A stretch of 64,000 bases of DNA, taken from the NCBI RefSeq assembly GCF_900637905.1, contig NZ_LR134472.1:868001-932000 (forward strand). Direction: 5' to 3'. The notes beneath the pieces were generated by a model that worked only from the letters and a program-made list of their open reading frames with translations, had not been told where the DNA came from and did no database searches. The translations under genes were made by a program, and so were the position numbers. This DNA is from Parvimonas micra (GTDB taxonomy: Bacteria > Bacillota > Clostridia > Tissierellales > Peptoniphilaceae). How positions within the stretch are numbered: position 1 is the stretch's first letter; every line of letters starts with the position of its first letter. Positions 35,692-43,111 of the stretch are shown in pieces.

Positions 35692-35877
35692 ATGAGTAGT
35701 GCAGAAGAGCTGAGAGAAGAATTAAAAGAGTTTCAAAAAACTTTTGATAAACTCACAAATGAGTTCAACGATATATTTTATAAATTTATAGACTTTTCAT
35801 ACAAAGCAAAACAACAGATGAATGAAATGCAAAAGAGACTATTAAGGCTTGAAGAACTTGAAAGGAAGAGGAAATGA
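35692..35877 (+). CDS. Small coiled-coil phage protein
   Basis: 61 aa almost entirely predicted coiled coil (heptad pattern in AEELREELKEFQKTFDKL and QMNEMQKRLLRLEELE). It follows the previous stop by three bases. Weak GTAGG ribosome site. Function unknown. Confidence 0.6.
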   Translation: MSSAEELREELKEFQKTFDKLTNEFNDIFYKFIDFSYKAKQQMNEMQKRLLRLEELERKRK

Positions 35878-35889
35878 ACAAAAAGAAAA

Positions 35890-36276
35890 ATGAGTGGGAT
35901 AGATATAGATGATAAGGCTCTATTAAGAGATAATGGAATTTTGAACTTTGGGTTTAATGGATATAAAGGAAAAATTTTTAGAGATAGTGATACACATTGT
36001 CTTTTTGTAACAATCTTTTTAAAAGAGACAACAAAATTATCAGAAGAAATTCTAAATGAATTAAAAGAAATAGTTTATCATAAAAGACTAAAATTTGTTC
36101 AAGAAAATTTTTGGGAAGTTGAATCTATAGAATTTAACTCAGCAAGTTTGGAAGATTATATACCAGCTTATGAGCAATTAGGACTAAATAAAAATAAGAC
36201 ATATAAAGATTTGAAGTTTATAAAAAACGAAACAAAAAAGATAATATGTTATCTAATAGAAAGAGGGATAAGGTGA
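35890..36276 (+). CDS. Phage early protein, unknown
   Basis: 128 aa, soluble mixed alpha/beta, with no recognised motif. It lies in the tightly packed early operon and its stop overlaps the next start (ATGA). AAGAAAAATGAG gives only a modest ribosome site. Confidence 0.6.
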   Translation: MSGIDIDDKALLRDNGILNFGFNGYKGKIFRDSDTHCLFVTIFLKETTKLSEEILNELKEIVYHKRLKFVQENFWEVESIEFNSASLEDYIPAYEQLGLNKNKTYKDLKFIKNETKKIICYLIERGIR

Positions 36277-36554
36277 TGAATGAAACAAAAACACTCAAGC
36301 AATTAGGTTGGAAGATATACAAGAAGAGACAAAATCAAATAATTTATCAAAAATATAGTAGTGAAAATCTTCTTATACTTCGCAAGAGTGAAAAATATGT
36401 AGAATTAAAAAATATACACTCACTAACCTTTGATGAGTTCGAAGCAATAAAACTTGCATATAAAGAATTCACTTATGGAGAATTTGTAAAAAAAGAATTA
36501 AAGAAAAATAGAAAAGAAATAGAGGAGATGAAAAGAGATGGTAAAAACTTATGA
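36276..36554 (+). CDS. Phage early protein, unknown
   Basis: 92 aa. The first half is beta-rich (QLGWKIYKKRQNQIIYQKY), the second a charged helix (KKELKKNRKEIEEMKRDG). The start at 36276 overlaps the previous stop and is preceded by AAGGTG; an ATG at 36246 lies further upstream without a site. It overlaps the next gene by 17 bp. Confidence 0.6.
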   Translation: MNETKTLKQLGWKIYKKRQNQIIYQKYSSENLLILRKSEKYVELKNIHSLTFDEFEAIKLAYKEFTYGEFVKKELKKNRKEIEEMKRDGKNL

Positions 36555-36798
36555 TGATTTTAGTGCTTCAACCAAATTAGAAAGTTTTGTTGATTATAGC
36601 AAAATTAAAGAAAGTACAATAGAAAAAATATCAAATTTAACTGAAAAAAAGACTATAGAAGATATAGAAGATATAGAAGATATAGAAGATATAGAAGAAA
36701 AAGAAAACAATATATTTTTTAAAGGTTGCATGTGTGGGATGCTAGTTGCATTTGCAATAATGCTTTTTATGATGAATTTTATAAAAGAAATGATCTAA
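36538..36798 (+). CDS. Small single-pass membrane phage protein with IED repeats
   Basis: 86 aa: a hydrophilic N-terminus, an acidic (Ile-Glu-Asp)n tract at residues 40-54, then KGCMCGMLVAFAIMLFMMNF, a C-terminal membrane helix. Such tail-anchored early proteins can act in exclusion or lysis timing, but there is no direct clue. GAGGAG lies just upstream. Confidence 0.6.
   Translation: MVKTYDDFSASTKLESFVDYSKIKESTIEKISNLTEKKTIEDIEDIEDIEDIEEKENNIFFKGCMCGMLVAFAIMLFMMNFIKEMI
36655..36699 (+). repeat. Nine-bp microsatellite (ATAGAAGAT)5 in a coding sequence
   Basis: Four perfect copies plus a fifth ending in GAA encode IED four times and IEE. Copy changes keep the frame. Confidence 0.9.
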
Positions 36799-36826
36799 TA
36801 AATTTTTAAAAAAGGAAGAAAGACTT

Positions 36827-37246
36827 ATGAATAATGTAAATTTAATAGGAAGATTAACAAATGCAGTAGATTTTAGATACAGTCAAGCACAAAATCCATA
36901 CTGCTTTTTCACAATTGCAGTTGACAGAGGATTATCGAAAGAGAAAAAAGAAGAACTTCAAGCAATGAATAAACAAACAGCAGATTTCATAAGAATAGTG
37001 GTTTATGGAACAATGGCTGAAAATTGTAAAAAGTATTTGAAAAAAGGAAGAAATGTAGCAATTCAAGGAAGTATTCATACAGGAAGCTATGTTGCAGATG
37101 ATGGGCAGAGAAAATATACATTTGATATTGTTGCAGAAAAAGTACAATTTATAGATTGGGGAGATAGCAAAGAAAAAGAAACAGATTCTTTTGATAATTG
37201 GGATGTAGGATTTGAAGAGGCAAAGGATGAAGAAATTCCATTTTAG
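36827..37246 (+). CDS. ssb: Single-stranded DNA-binding protein
   Basis: 139-aa SSB: OB-fold start MNNVNLIGRLTNAVDFRYS, then YCFFTIAVDRG, RIVVYGTMAENCKKYLKKGRNVAIQGSI, and an acidic C-terminal tip DEEIPF used to recruit partner proteins. Phage-encoded copy for genome replication. AAAGGAAG precedes it. Confidence 0.95.
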   Translation: MNNVNLIGRLTNAVDFRYSQAQNPYCFFTIAVDRGLSKEKKEELQAMNKQTADFIRIVVYGTMAENCKKYLKKGRNVAIQGSIHTGSYVADDGQRKYTFDIVAEKVQFIDWGDSKEKETDSFDNWDVGFEEAKDEEIPF

Positions 37247-37254
37247 GAGTAGAA

Positions 37255-38133
37255 ATGAAAGAGTTTAACAATAGAGATATTGCTGATAAGTTTGCAGAAT
37301 ACATAACAGGTCAAGAACTTAGAAAGTATTTAGCAGAAAAAGTAAAAAAATATATTAATGGAGAAATAATAGTTTTTGATGGAGCTGTTGGTAGTGGACA
37401 GTTAGAACAGTATATCAGTTTAAAAGAATTAGTGGGTTGTGATATTCAAAATAAAGCAATAGAAGTCGCAAAGGAAAATTATCCTAACAACAAACTTATA
37501 GCAAGTAGCTTTTTTGATTACAATGAAGAGGTCAGTTGTGATTGTACTATTATGAATCCGCCTTTTTCTATTAAGTTCAAAGATTTAAGTATAAAGGAAC
37601 AAGAGAACATACAAAAACAATTTTCTTGGAAAAAGTCAGGAGTAGTTGATGATATTTTTGTTTTAAAAAGTTTAAAGTATTCAAAACAATATGGTTTTTA
37701 TATTTTGTTTCCAGGTGTTGCTTATAGAAAAACAGAGGAACAATTTAGAAAAATTTTAAAAAATACAGTTTTAGAATTAAATATCATTGAAAATGCTTTT
37801 GAAGATACTTCAATACCCGTATTATTTTTAATTATAGACAAAGAGAAAACGGAAGTAAAGGTTCATAAAGAAATTTATGACTGTAAGAAAAAAAGCATAG
37901 TACATGAAGAAATTTGTGAAAATCTTGAAGAAATATGGCAACAACCTCGAAAAGAAGAAAAAAAAGAAGAAATTAATATTGAAGCACTTGAACGAGAGAT
38001 AGAAATTTCAAAAAAGAGGAGAAGAAAGATAGAAGATGAAATTGATAGATTTATTGCTGAAGAAATAAAGCCATTTTCGTCTGGAACAAAAAGAGAAGAT
38101 AAAGAAGATAAACAATTAAGTATTTTTGATTAG
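37255..38133 (+). CDS. N6-adenine DNA methyltransferase-like protein
   Basis: 292 aa. The SAM-binding region VFDGAVGSGQLEQ and catalytic motif NPPF (about residue 101-104) mark an N6-adenine class methylase of the type I/HsdM-like kind. The C-terminal 80 residues are a charged coiled coil. No restriction gene accompanies it, so it probably modifies phage DNA against host restriction. It is the first of two methylases in this prophage. Confidence 0.82.
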   Translation: MKEFNNRDIADKFAEYITGQELRKYLAEKVKKYINGEIIVFDGAVGSGQLEQYISLKELVGCDIQNKAIEVAKENYPNNKLIASSFFDYNEEVSCDCTIMNPPFSIKFKDLSIKEQENIQKQFSWKKSGVVDDIFVLKSLKYSKQYGFYILFPGVAYRKTEEQFRKILKNTVLELNIIENAFEDTSIPVLFLIIDKEKTEVKVHKEIYDCKKKSIVHEEICENLEEIWQQPRKEEKKEEINIEALEREIEISKKRRRKIEDEIDRFIAEEIKPFSSGTKREDKEDKQLSIFD

Positions 38134-38143
38134 GAGTTAAATT

Positions 38144-38458
38144 ATGATAATAATTTCAGAAGATGAAAGGAATATAATCTTTTTAGAAAGAGAAAAAATA
38201 AGAAATATAAATATTCATTCTAGTAAGAAAAAAATAATGGCATCATATTTTGATCCAGTAAGTAGAGATATTATTTTAGGAGAATATGATAGTTCAAAAA
38301 AATGTGAAAGAGCATTTTGGTTTTTAATTTTAGCTTTAGAAGATGATAAAGAAATATTTAGAATGCCTAAAAACAATGATGATATTTTAAATACACAATT
38401 TTTTCAAAATGGTAAATCAAAAAGGACACATTATGAAATGATAGGAAAAACAAAATAA
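38144..38458 (+). CDS. Phage early protein, unknown
   Basis: 104 aa, beta-rich start (IIISEDERNIIFLE) and a helical end with basic residues. AGGAG before the start. No family recognised. Confidence 0.6.
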   Translation: MIIISEDERNIIFLEREKIRNINIHSSKKKIMASYFDPVSRDIILGEYDSSKKCERAFWFLILALEDDKEIFRMPKNNDDILNTQFFQNGKSKRTHYEMIGKTK

Positions 38459-38474
38459 GAAAGGAGAAAAAATA

Positions 38475-38885
38475 ATGAATCCAACAACAGCAAAGAAATT
38501 AATGATAGCAGAAAGTCAGGTTTTTTATAATGGAGTTGAATATGATAAAATTAAATCCCTTATTTTCAAAAAAACAGAAAACGGAATTAAAGCATGTGCA
38601 GAATTATTAGACAAAAATAAAAATTCATTAACAACAGCTTTTTTGAAAGATATAAAAATAGATGAAACAGAAGATAAAGAAAGAATTAATATAGATGATT
38701 TATATTTTAGTGGATTACAAAGTGAATTCAAAAGAAATGCTCTACTTTGTATAAATAGTCTTGGGATTTCTAATTATAAATTAGCACTAACAGAAATAAG
38801 AGCAATAATAAGTGTTATAACAGATTTAGAAGAGGCATTAGAGCAAAAAGTAGGGTCTAAAGAGGAAGAGGAAAAGGAAAAATAA
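38475..38885 (+). CDS. Phage early protein, unknown
   Basis: 136 aa, mixed fold, with an acidic C-terminal tail (EEEEKEK). AGAAAGGAG precedes the start. It is the last gene before a terminator and the non-coding region that leads to the Rep gene. No function proposed. Confidence 0.6.
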   Translation: MNPTTAKKLMIAESQVFYNGVEYDKIKSLIFKKTENGIKACAELLDKNKNSLTTAFLKDIKIDETEDKERINIDDLYFSGLQSEFKRNALLCINSLGISNYKLALTEIRAIISVITDLEEALEQKVGSKEEEEKEK

Positions 38886-38912
38886 AAAAGCACTTTTTCA
38901 AGTGCTTTTAAG
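38884..38912 (+). terminator. Terminator ending the first early operon
   Basis: AAAAGCACTT pairs with AAGTGCTTTT; a weak T tract follows. Confidence 0.75.
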
Positions 38913-38917
38913 TGGTA

Positions 38918-39053
38918 TATCTTATCAAAACTTTTATAAGCAACGATAAGATAAAACATTTCTAATCAATGTTATTATACCACAATTTGTTGAAAAATGC
39001 AAGAAAAAGAGGGGGAAATAATACCTCTTTTGCGAGCTTGTAAGGGGTATTAT
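38918..39053 (+). promoter_or_regulatory. Hairpin-rich non-coding region before Rep (candidate replication origin)
   Basis: Three inverted repeats lie in 136 bp: TATCTTATC (38918) with GATAAGATA (38945); AACATT (38955) with AATGTT (38968); ATAATACC (39018) with GGTATTAT (39046) across a 20-base loop. Rolling-circle origins typically present their nick in such hairpins next to rep. No nick site can be assigned. Confidence 0.4.
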
Positions 39054-39114
39054 CTTTTCGACCACAAAACAAAATTTATAGAAAAGAAAAATATAAAAAA
39101 ATAATGGTGGTATT

Positions 39115-39957
39115 ATGAATAACATTTTAGGATTTAATTTAGGATTCAATTTTGTAAGAGAGAAAAAAATATTCTGTGGAGAAAAATATCTTGAAGTAGA
39201 TATTTATCCTATGACTGTATCAAGAAAAAGAAAAGGGAAGAGATCTAAGAAAGAAAAAGAGAGTCTGCAGAAGCAAAAAAACTTAAATGATAAAAATGCA
39301 AAACGAAGATTCGTACAAATTGCAGAAAGCAATTTTGAAGAGGAAGATTTGATTTTGCACTTAACATATAATGACGATATGCTGCCTAAGTCTTTAGAAG
39401 AACTTGAAAGAAATATACAAAACTTTTTAAGAAGATTAAAGAGATTAAGAAAAAAGTTAGGATTAGAAGATTTAAAGTATTTGCTTGTTACTTCATATAC
39501 AACAGAAGAGCAAGAAGAATATGTTGAAGAGGTAAGACCTCATCATCATTTAATCATAAATGGAAACATTTCAAGAGACTTAGTAGAAGACTTATGGAGA
39601 GCAAAAAGGGAGAAAGGAGAAAAGAAAGGAAAAAGGTTCGGATATGCAAATGCTCAAAGAGTTCAGTATGATTATGTTGAGGGAATAACAAGAGTTAGTC
39701 AATACATAGTTAGAAATCTTACTCAAAAAAGAAAGTGGACTTGTAGTCAAAATTTAACAAGACCTGAAAGCAGAACAAATGATTACAAATACACTAAAAG
39801 AAAGGTTGAAAAGATTGTAAGGGGGGGATTAGATAAAAAGTTTTGGGAAAAGCAATATCCTGATTGGGAAATTAGAGATGTAATAAATGGATATGAAGCT
39901 ATTTACAATGAAATAACAGGGTGGAGTATCTATTTGAAGTTAAGGAGAAAAGAATGA
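39115..39957 (+). CDS. HUH-type rolling-circle replication-associated protein
   Basis: 280 aa. Rep motifs: LILHLTYNDD (motif I region), the metal-binding HUH-type motif RPHHHLIING (about residues 142-151) and a tyrosine-bearing motif VSQYIVRNL (about 195-203). The N-terminus is basic. The family includes Rep/G2P-like initiators of plasmids, ssDNA phages and some tailed phages. It is preceded by a hairpin-rich non-coding region and overlaps the next gene by 4 bp. Confidence 0.8.
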   Translation: MNNILGFNLGFNFVREKKIFCGEKYLEVDIYPMTVSRKRKGKRSKKEKESLQKQKNLNDKNAKRRFVQIAESNFEEEDLILHLTYNDDMLPKSLEELERNIQNFLRRLKRLRKKLGLEDLKYLLVTSYTTEEQEEYVEEVRPHHHLIINGNISRDLVEDLWRAKREKGEKKGKRFGYANAQRVQYDYVEGITRVSQYIVRNLTQKRKWTCSQNLTRPESRTNDYKYTKRKVEKIVRGGLDKKFWEKQYPDWEIRDVINGYEAIYNEITGWSIYLKLRRKE

Positions 39958-40736
39958 AAAATGTTTTAAAATATCCTGGAAGCAAAACAAGAATAGCTAA
40001 CTGGATAACACAATTTATTCCAGAACATGATGTTTATTTGGAGCCGTTCTTTGGTGGGGGAGCTGTTTTCTTTAACAAGAAACCTGCAAGAATAGAAACG
40101 ATAAATGATTTGTCAGAAGAAGTATATAATTATTTTAAGGTTTTAAGAGAAAAACCAAACAAACTAATACATCTACTAAGTCTAACACCATACAGCCGTA
40201 AAGAATATGATAGTTCTTTTGAAACTTCTGCAGATGAAGTAGAAAGAGCGAGAAGATTTGCAGTTAGATGTTGTCAAGGCTTTGGTTGTAGTAATAAGTA
40301 TAAAAATGGATTTAGAAGTTCAATAGGGAAGATGTCTCCAAGAACAACTTCATTTTGGAACGATTTTCATGAAACACTAGAACTTGCATCAAAAAGACTT
40401 TTACAAGCACAAATAGAAAATCAAGATGCATTAAGGCTGATTGAAAGATATAACAAAGAAGAGGTATTCATATATGCTGATCCACCATATCCACTTAATG
40501 TAAGAAAAAAATATTTATATGAAAATGAAATGACAAATGATGAACATATAAAATTACTGAAACTTTTATTGAAACACAAAGGAAAAGTTATGATAAGTAG
40601 CTATGAGAATGATTTGTATAACAATTTTTTAAAGTATTGGAAAAAAGAATATAAAAATACAACAGCGGAGAATTCTATAAAAAGAACAGAAGTAATTTAT
40701 ATGAATTATGATTTAAAAAAACAAATGGGGGTGTAA
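39954..40736 (+). CDS. DNA adenine methylase, D12 class (Dam-like)
   Basis: 260 aa. The SAM-binding motif LKYPGSKTRIANWI at the N-terminus, then YLEPFFGGGAVFF and the catalytic ADPPY define the D12/Dam class. The start at 39954 follows AAGGAG and overlaps the Rep stop; an upstream ATG at 39921 lies inside Rep. It is the second methylase of the prophage and presumably methylates GATC-like sites, specificity unproven. Confidence 0.92.
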   Translation: MKNVLKYPGSKTRIANWITQFIPEHDVYLEPFFGGGAVFFNKKPARIETINDLSEEVYNYFKVLREKPNKLIHLLSLTPYSRKEYDSSFETSADEVERARRFAVRCCQGFGCSNKYKNGFRSSIGKMSPRTTSFWNDFHETLELASKRLLQAQIENQDALRLIERYNKEEVFIYADPPYPLNVRKKYLYENEMTNDEHIKLLKLLLKHKGKVMISSYENDLYNNFLKYWKKEYKNTTAENSIKRTEVIYMNYDLKKQMGV

Positions 40737-40741
40737 GAGTT

Positions 40742-40933
40742 ATGGCAGTAGATGGATCTATGTTAGATAAATACGTTGGTAAGAAAATAAAAATCTTTTT
40801 TACAAATGACGAAAGTGCTTTAAAAGGCACACTCACAAAAAATGGTAAAAAATTCTTTTTAGAAAATTCACAAGAAAATACAAAAATTACTATATCCAAA
40901 ATCGCAGCAATAAAAGAAGAGGTTCAAAGATGA
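40742..40933 (+). CDS. Small protein with Sm-like beta pattern
   Basis: 63 aa. LDKYVGKKIKIFFTNDESALKGTLTKNGKKFFLEN resembles an Sm-like barrel of five short strands. Such small proteins are frequent in phage replication regions. It overlaps RecU by 4 bp. GGGGGTG lies before the start. Role unknown. Confidence 0.65.
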   Translation: MAVDGSMLDKYVGKKIKIFFTNDESALKGTLTKNGKKFFLENSQENTKITISKIAAIKEEVQR

Positions 40934-41427
40934 CTAATGATGAAAAGAAATTTAAAAGTTTAAAGAATAATGCACAAGGACATTTTTTTGAAAAAGAAGT
41001 AGAAAGAGCTTGTAATTACTATCGTGAAAAGAATATTGCGAATATACATAAAGTTCCAGAACCCTTTAGAGTTCTAAAAAAATTATCCGCAGGAAAATTT
41101 ACAGGGCAATTTTTAAGAAAAGCAGAACCCGATTTTAAAGGATGTCTGCTAAATGGACAATGTATAGTTTTTGAATGCAAATATACAAGTCAAAATAAAA
41201 TACAAAGAAGCATATTATCAGAAAATCAAAATGTAGAACTTGAAAGAAACAACAACTTAAACTGCATAACTGCTGTTTGCATTTGCTTTGCAGAGGGACT
41301 TACAGAAAGATACTTTTTTGTTCCGTTTGAAGTATGGTTAAATATGGAAAAACATTTTGGAAAGAAGAGTGTAACTGCAGAGGATTTAAAAAAATTTGAG
41401 ATATATTATAAACATAATAGGAATTGA
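40930..41427 (+). CDS. recU: RecU-like Holliday junction resolvase
   Basis: 165-aa nuclease of the RecU family: GHFFEKEVERACNYY at the N-terminus, the catalytic segments AEPDFKG and VFECKYTS, and FFVPFEVW near the end. It would resolve branched DNA before packaging. Length is that of phage RecU, shorter than the host enzyme. Confidence 0.88.
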   Translation: MTNDEKKFKSLKNNAQGHFFEKEVERACNYYREKNIANIHKVPEPFRVLKKLSAGKFTGQFLRKAEPDFKGCLLNGQCIVFECKYTSQNKIQRSILSENQNVELERNNNLNCITAVCICFAEGLTERYFFVPFEVWLNMEKHFGKKSVTAEDLKKFEIYYKHNRN

Positions 41428-41472
41428 ATTTTTAAAAAACATAAAAGTAAAAATTGAAAAAGGAGAAACAAA

Positions 41473-41711
41473 ATGATAACAGTAATATTTGAGGAAACTT
41501 TAAAAGAAACGGAATCGTCATTTCAAGATTTTATTTTAAAGAATGATAATTTAATTTTAATTGAAATCAAAACAGAACAAAAACCAAAGAAATTGAAATC
41601 AAAACAGAACAAAAACCAAAGAAAAATATTTTAGGTATTTTTAAAAATGAAACTGTTATAACAGCAATTTTTGAAGAGAAAGAATTAGAAGAGGATTACT
41701 ATAATGAATAA
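41473..41711 (+). pseudogene. Small phage gene frameshifted by a 32-bp tandem duplication
   Basis: From ATG 41473 (AGGAG upstream) the frame reads MITVIFEETLKETESSFQDF and ends early at 41634 after 53 residues. The sequence has a perfect 32-bp duplication (41560-41591, 41592-41623). Removing one copy restores a frame that ends ...GIFKNETVITAIFEEKELEE and stops at 41709-41711, overlapping the next gene start as usual for this operon; the repaired protein has internal VI.AIFEE/VIFEE similarity. The gene is unknown in function. Confidence 0.85.
41560..41623 (+). repeat. Perfect 32-bp tandem duplication
   Basis: Two identical copies beginning ATTGAAATCAAAACAG and ending AAACCAAAGAA. As 32 is not divisible by three, it shifts the reading frame. 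Confidence 0.95.
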
Positions 41712-42147
41712 AAATGTATTTGTTGCAGCATTTGAAAAGAAATTGTATTGTTATCCTAATACACAAGAAAGTTTACAAAAAATTAATGATAGACTAGAAT
41801 TTATTGAAACAGAATTATTGAGTATTGGAAGTTCAAACCCAACGTCATACAACAACAATACTGGGTCAGATTTTAATGTAGTTGAAAATAAAAGATTAAA
41901 TTTGATTAGTGAACAGATAGCATTATCTCAACAACTAAAAAAGGTTGAATATGAGTATATGGAAATTAAAAAAGGTCTTAGTTATTTGAACAAAGAAGAA
42001 TATGAAATAATAGAAATGAGATATTTTAAAAGATGGAGCATTGAAAAAATTGAGAACAATAAGTACATTTCTAAAAGTTCAATATATAGAGAAATTGAAA
42101 AAGCATTAATAAAAATTATTGAAAGACTAAGAGGAAACATCAATTAA
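41704..42147 (+). CDS. ArpU/RinA-type late transcription regulator (sigma region 4-like)
   Basis: 147 aa. The C-terminal half resembles a sigma-70 region 4 HTH: LNKEEYEIIEMRYFKRWSIE then ISKSSIYREIEKALIKIIERL. The N-terminus is helical. Proteins of this kind sit just before the packaging genes in Firmicutes phages and activate late transcription, consistent with the promoter region that follows. Confidence 0.8.
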   Translation: MNKNVFVAAFEKKLYCYPNTQESLQKINDRLEFIETELLSIGSSNPTSYNNNTGSDFNVVENKRLNLISEQIALSQQLKKVEYEYMEIKKGLSYLNKEEYEIIEMRYFKRWSIEKIENNKYISKSSIYREIEKALIKIIERLRGNIN

Positions 42148-42187
42148 AAAGTTGGGACAAAGTTGAGACGTTTTTTATTAAAAATCA

Positions 42188-42196
42188 TGTTATAAT
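42188..42196 (+). promoter_or_regulatory. Extended -10 late promoter candidate
   Basis: TGTTATAAT (extended -10). A TTGAGA at 42163 is 22 bp upstream, too far for a standard -35, as expected for an activator-dependent promoter. Confidence 0.55.
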
Positions 42197-42270
42197 GTTA
42201 TTGTAAAATAATATAAAAATACCATATCGCAAATGCATTCATGCACCTCCGATTTTATTATATAAGCAGC

Positions 42271-42301
42271 AAAAAAGAGCAACAATAGTTGTTCTTTTTT
42301 G
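42271..42301 (+). terminator. Terminator-like hairpin in the late leader
   Basis: AAAAAAGAGCAAC pairs with GTTGTTCTTTTTT, only 23 bp before the HNH start and downstream of the late promoter. It may attenuate or insulate late transcription. Confidence 0.75.
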
Positions 42302-42324
42302 TTTTGGAAAAAGGAGATTAAAAT

Positions 42325-42636
42325 TTGAAAACATATACTAAAGCAGCAAAAAAGTTTTACGACAGCAAAGATTGGAAAGTGAGTAGAGATAGTTACATAC
42401 AAAAACGAATTAACATAGATGGCGGAATGTGTGAGCATTGCAAAGAAAGACCAGGATATATAGTAGATCACAAAAAAGAATTGAATGAAATAAATTTGAA
42501 TGATGTTAATGTATCATTAAACCATGAAAACTATCAATACTTATGCTTAGAGTGTTCAAATAGAAAGACATTTTCAAAAGACAAAAGAGGAGTAAAATTT
42601 GATGAAAATGGAAATCCTATATTTTTTGAAAAATAA
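42325..42636 (+). CDS. HNH endonuclease next to terminase
   Basis: 103 aa. Zinc-ribbon HNH fold: GGMCEHCKERPGYIVDHKKEL (C-x2-C and the DH motif), LNHENYQYLCLECSNRKT. Phage HNH proteins beside TerS/TerL take part in cos cleavage and packaging. Initiates at TTG with AAGGAG before it. Confidence 0.9.
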   Translation: MKTYTKAAKKFYDSKDWKVSRDSYIQKRINIDGGMCEHCKERPGYIVDHKKELNEINLNDVNVSLNHENYQYLCLECSNRKTFSKDKRGVKFDENGNPIFFEK

Positions 42637-42754
42637 GTAAAATACCCCCCATAAAAAAATCACAAAATTAGGCGAAGCCGAGCGACGTCCCAGAATTGAA
42701 GAAAATATTGGTTGTTGTGCATAACCCCCACCCCCTAAAAAAGGAGATGATATT
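42637..42754 (+). other. GC-richer non-coding gap between HNH and terminase genes (candidate cos region)
   Basis: 118 bp holding GGCGAAGCCGAGCGACGTCC and C-runs (ACCCCCCA, ACCCCCACCCCCT), much richer in G+C than the flanks. It lies where cos sites of HNH-encoding phages are usually found. Confidence 0.35.
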
Positions 42755-43111
42755 TTGGCAAAGTTAAAGAAAGAAACTAGGATTAAAAAATTTATAGAAA
42801 AATTAAAATCATTTTGTAAAGATTTGTCAGAAGATGAGGAGACTTTAGCAATGGCTTTGATAGAAGAAATTGCATTCATGAAAATCACTATGGAAGATTT
42901 AAAGGAAGAGGTCAACTTGAACGGTGTAATTACTGAAATGACACAAGGAGAGTATAGTATCAGCAGAGAAAATCCTGCATTAAAATCATACAATACTACA
43001 GTTCAAAGATACAATGCATCCATCAAGCAATTAGATGAATTTTTAAACAAAAATACTGACATAAATAATGATGAAGAGGATAGACTAAAGTCGTTTTTAG
43101 TTAAAAAATGA
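42755..43111 (+). CDS. Terminase small subunit (P27-like)
   Basis: 118 aa, helical. ENPALKSYNTTVQRYNASIKQL near the C-terminus is a common signature of P27-type small terminases that recognise packaging DNA. TTG start with AAGGAG site; overlaps terL by 4 bp. Confidence 0.82.
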   Translation: MAKLKKETRIKKFIEKLKSFCKDLSEDEETLAMALIEEIAFMKITMEDLKEEVNLNGVITEMTQGEYSISRENPALKSYNTTVQRYNASIKQLDEFLNKNTDINNDEEDRLKSFLVKK

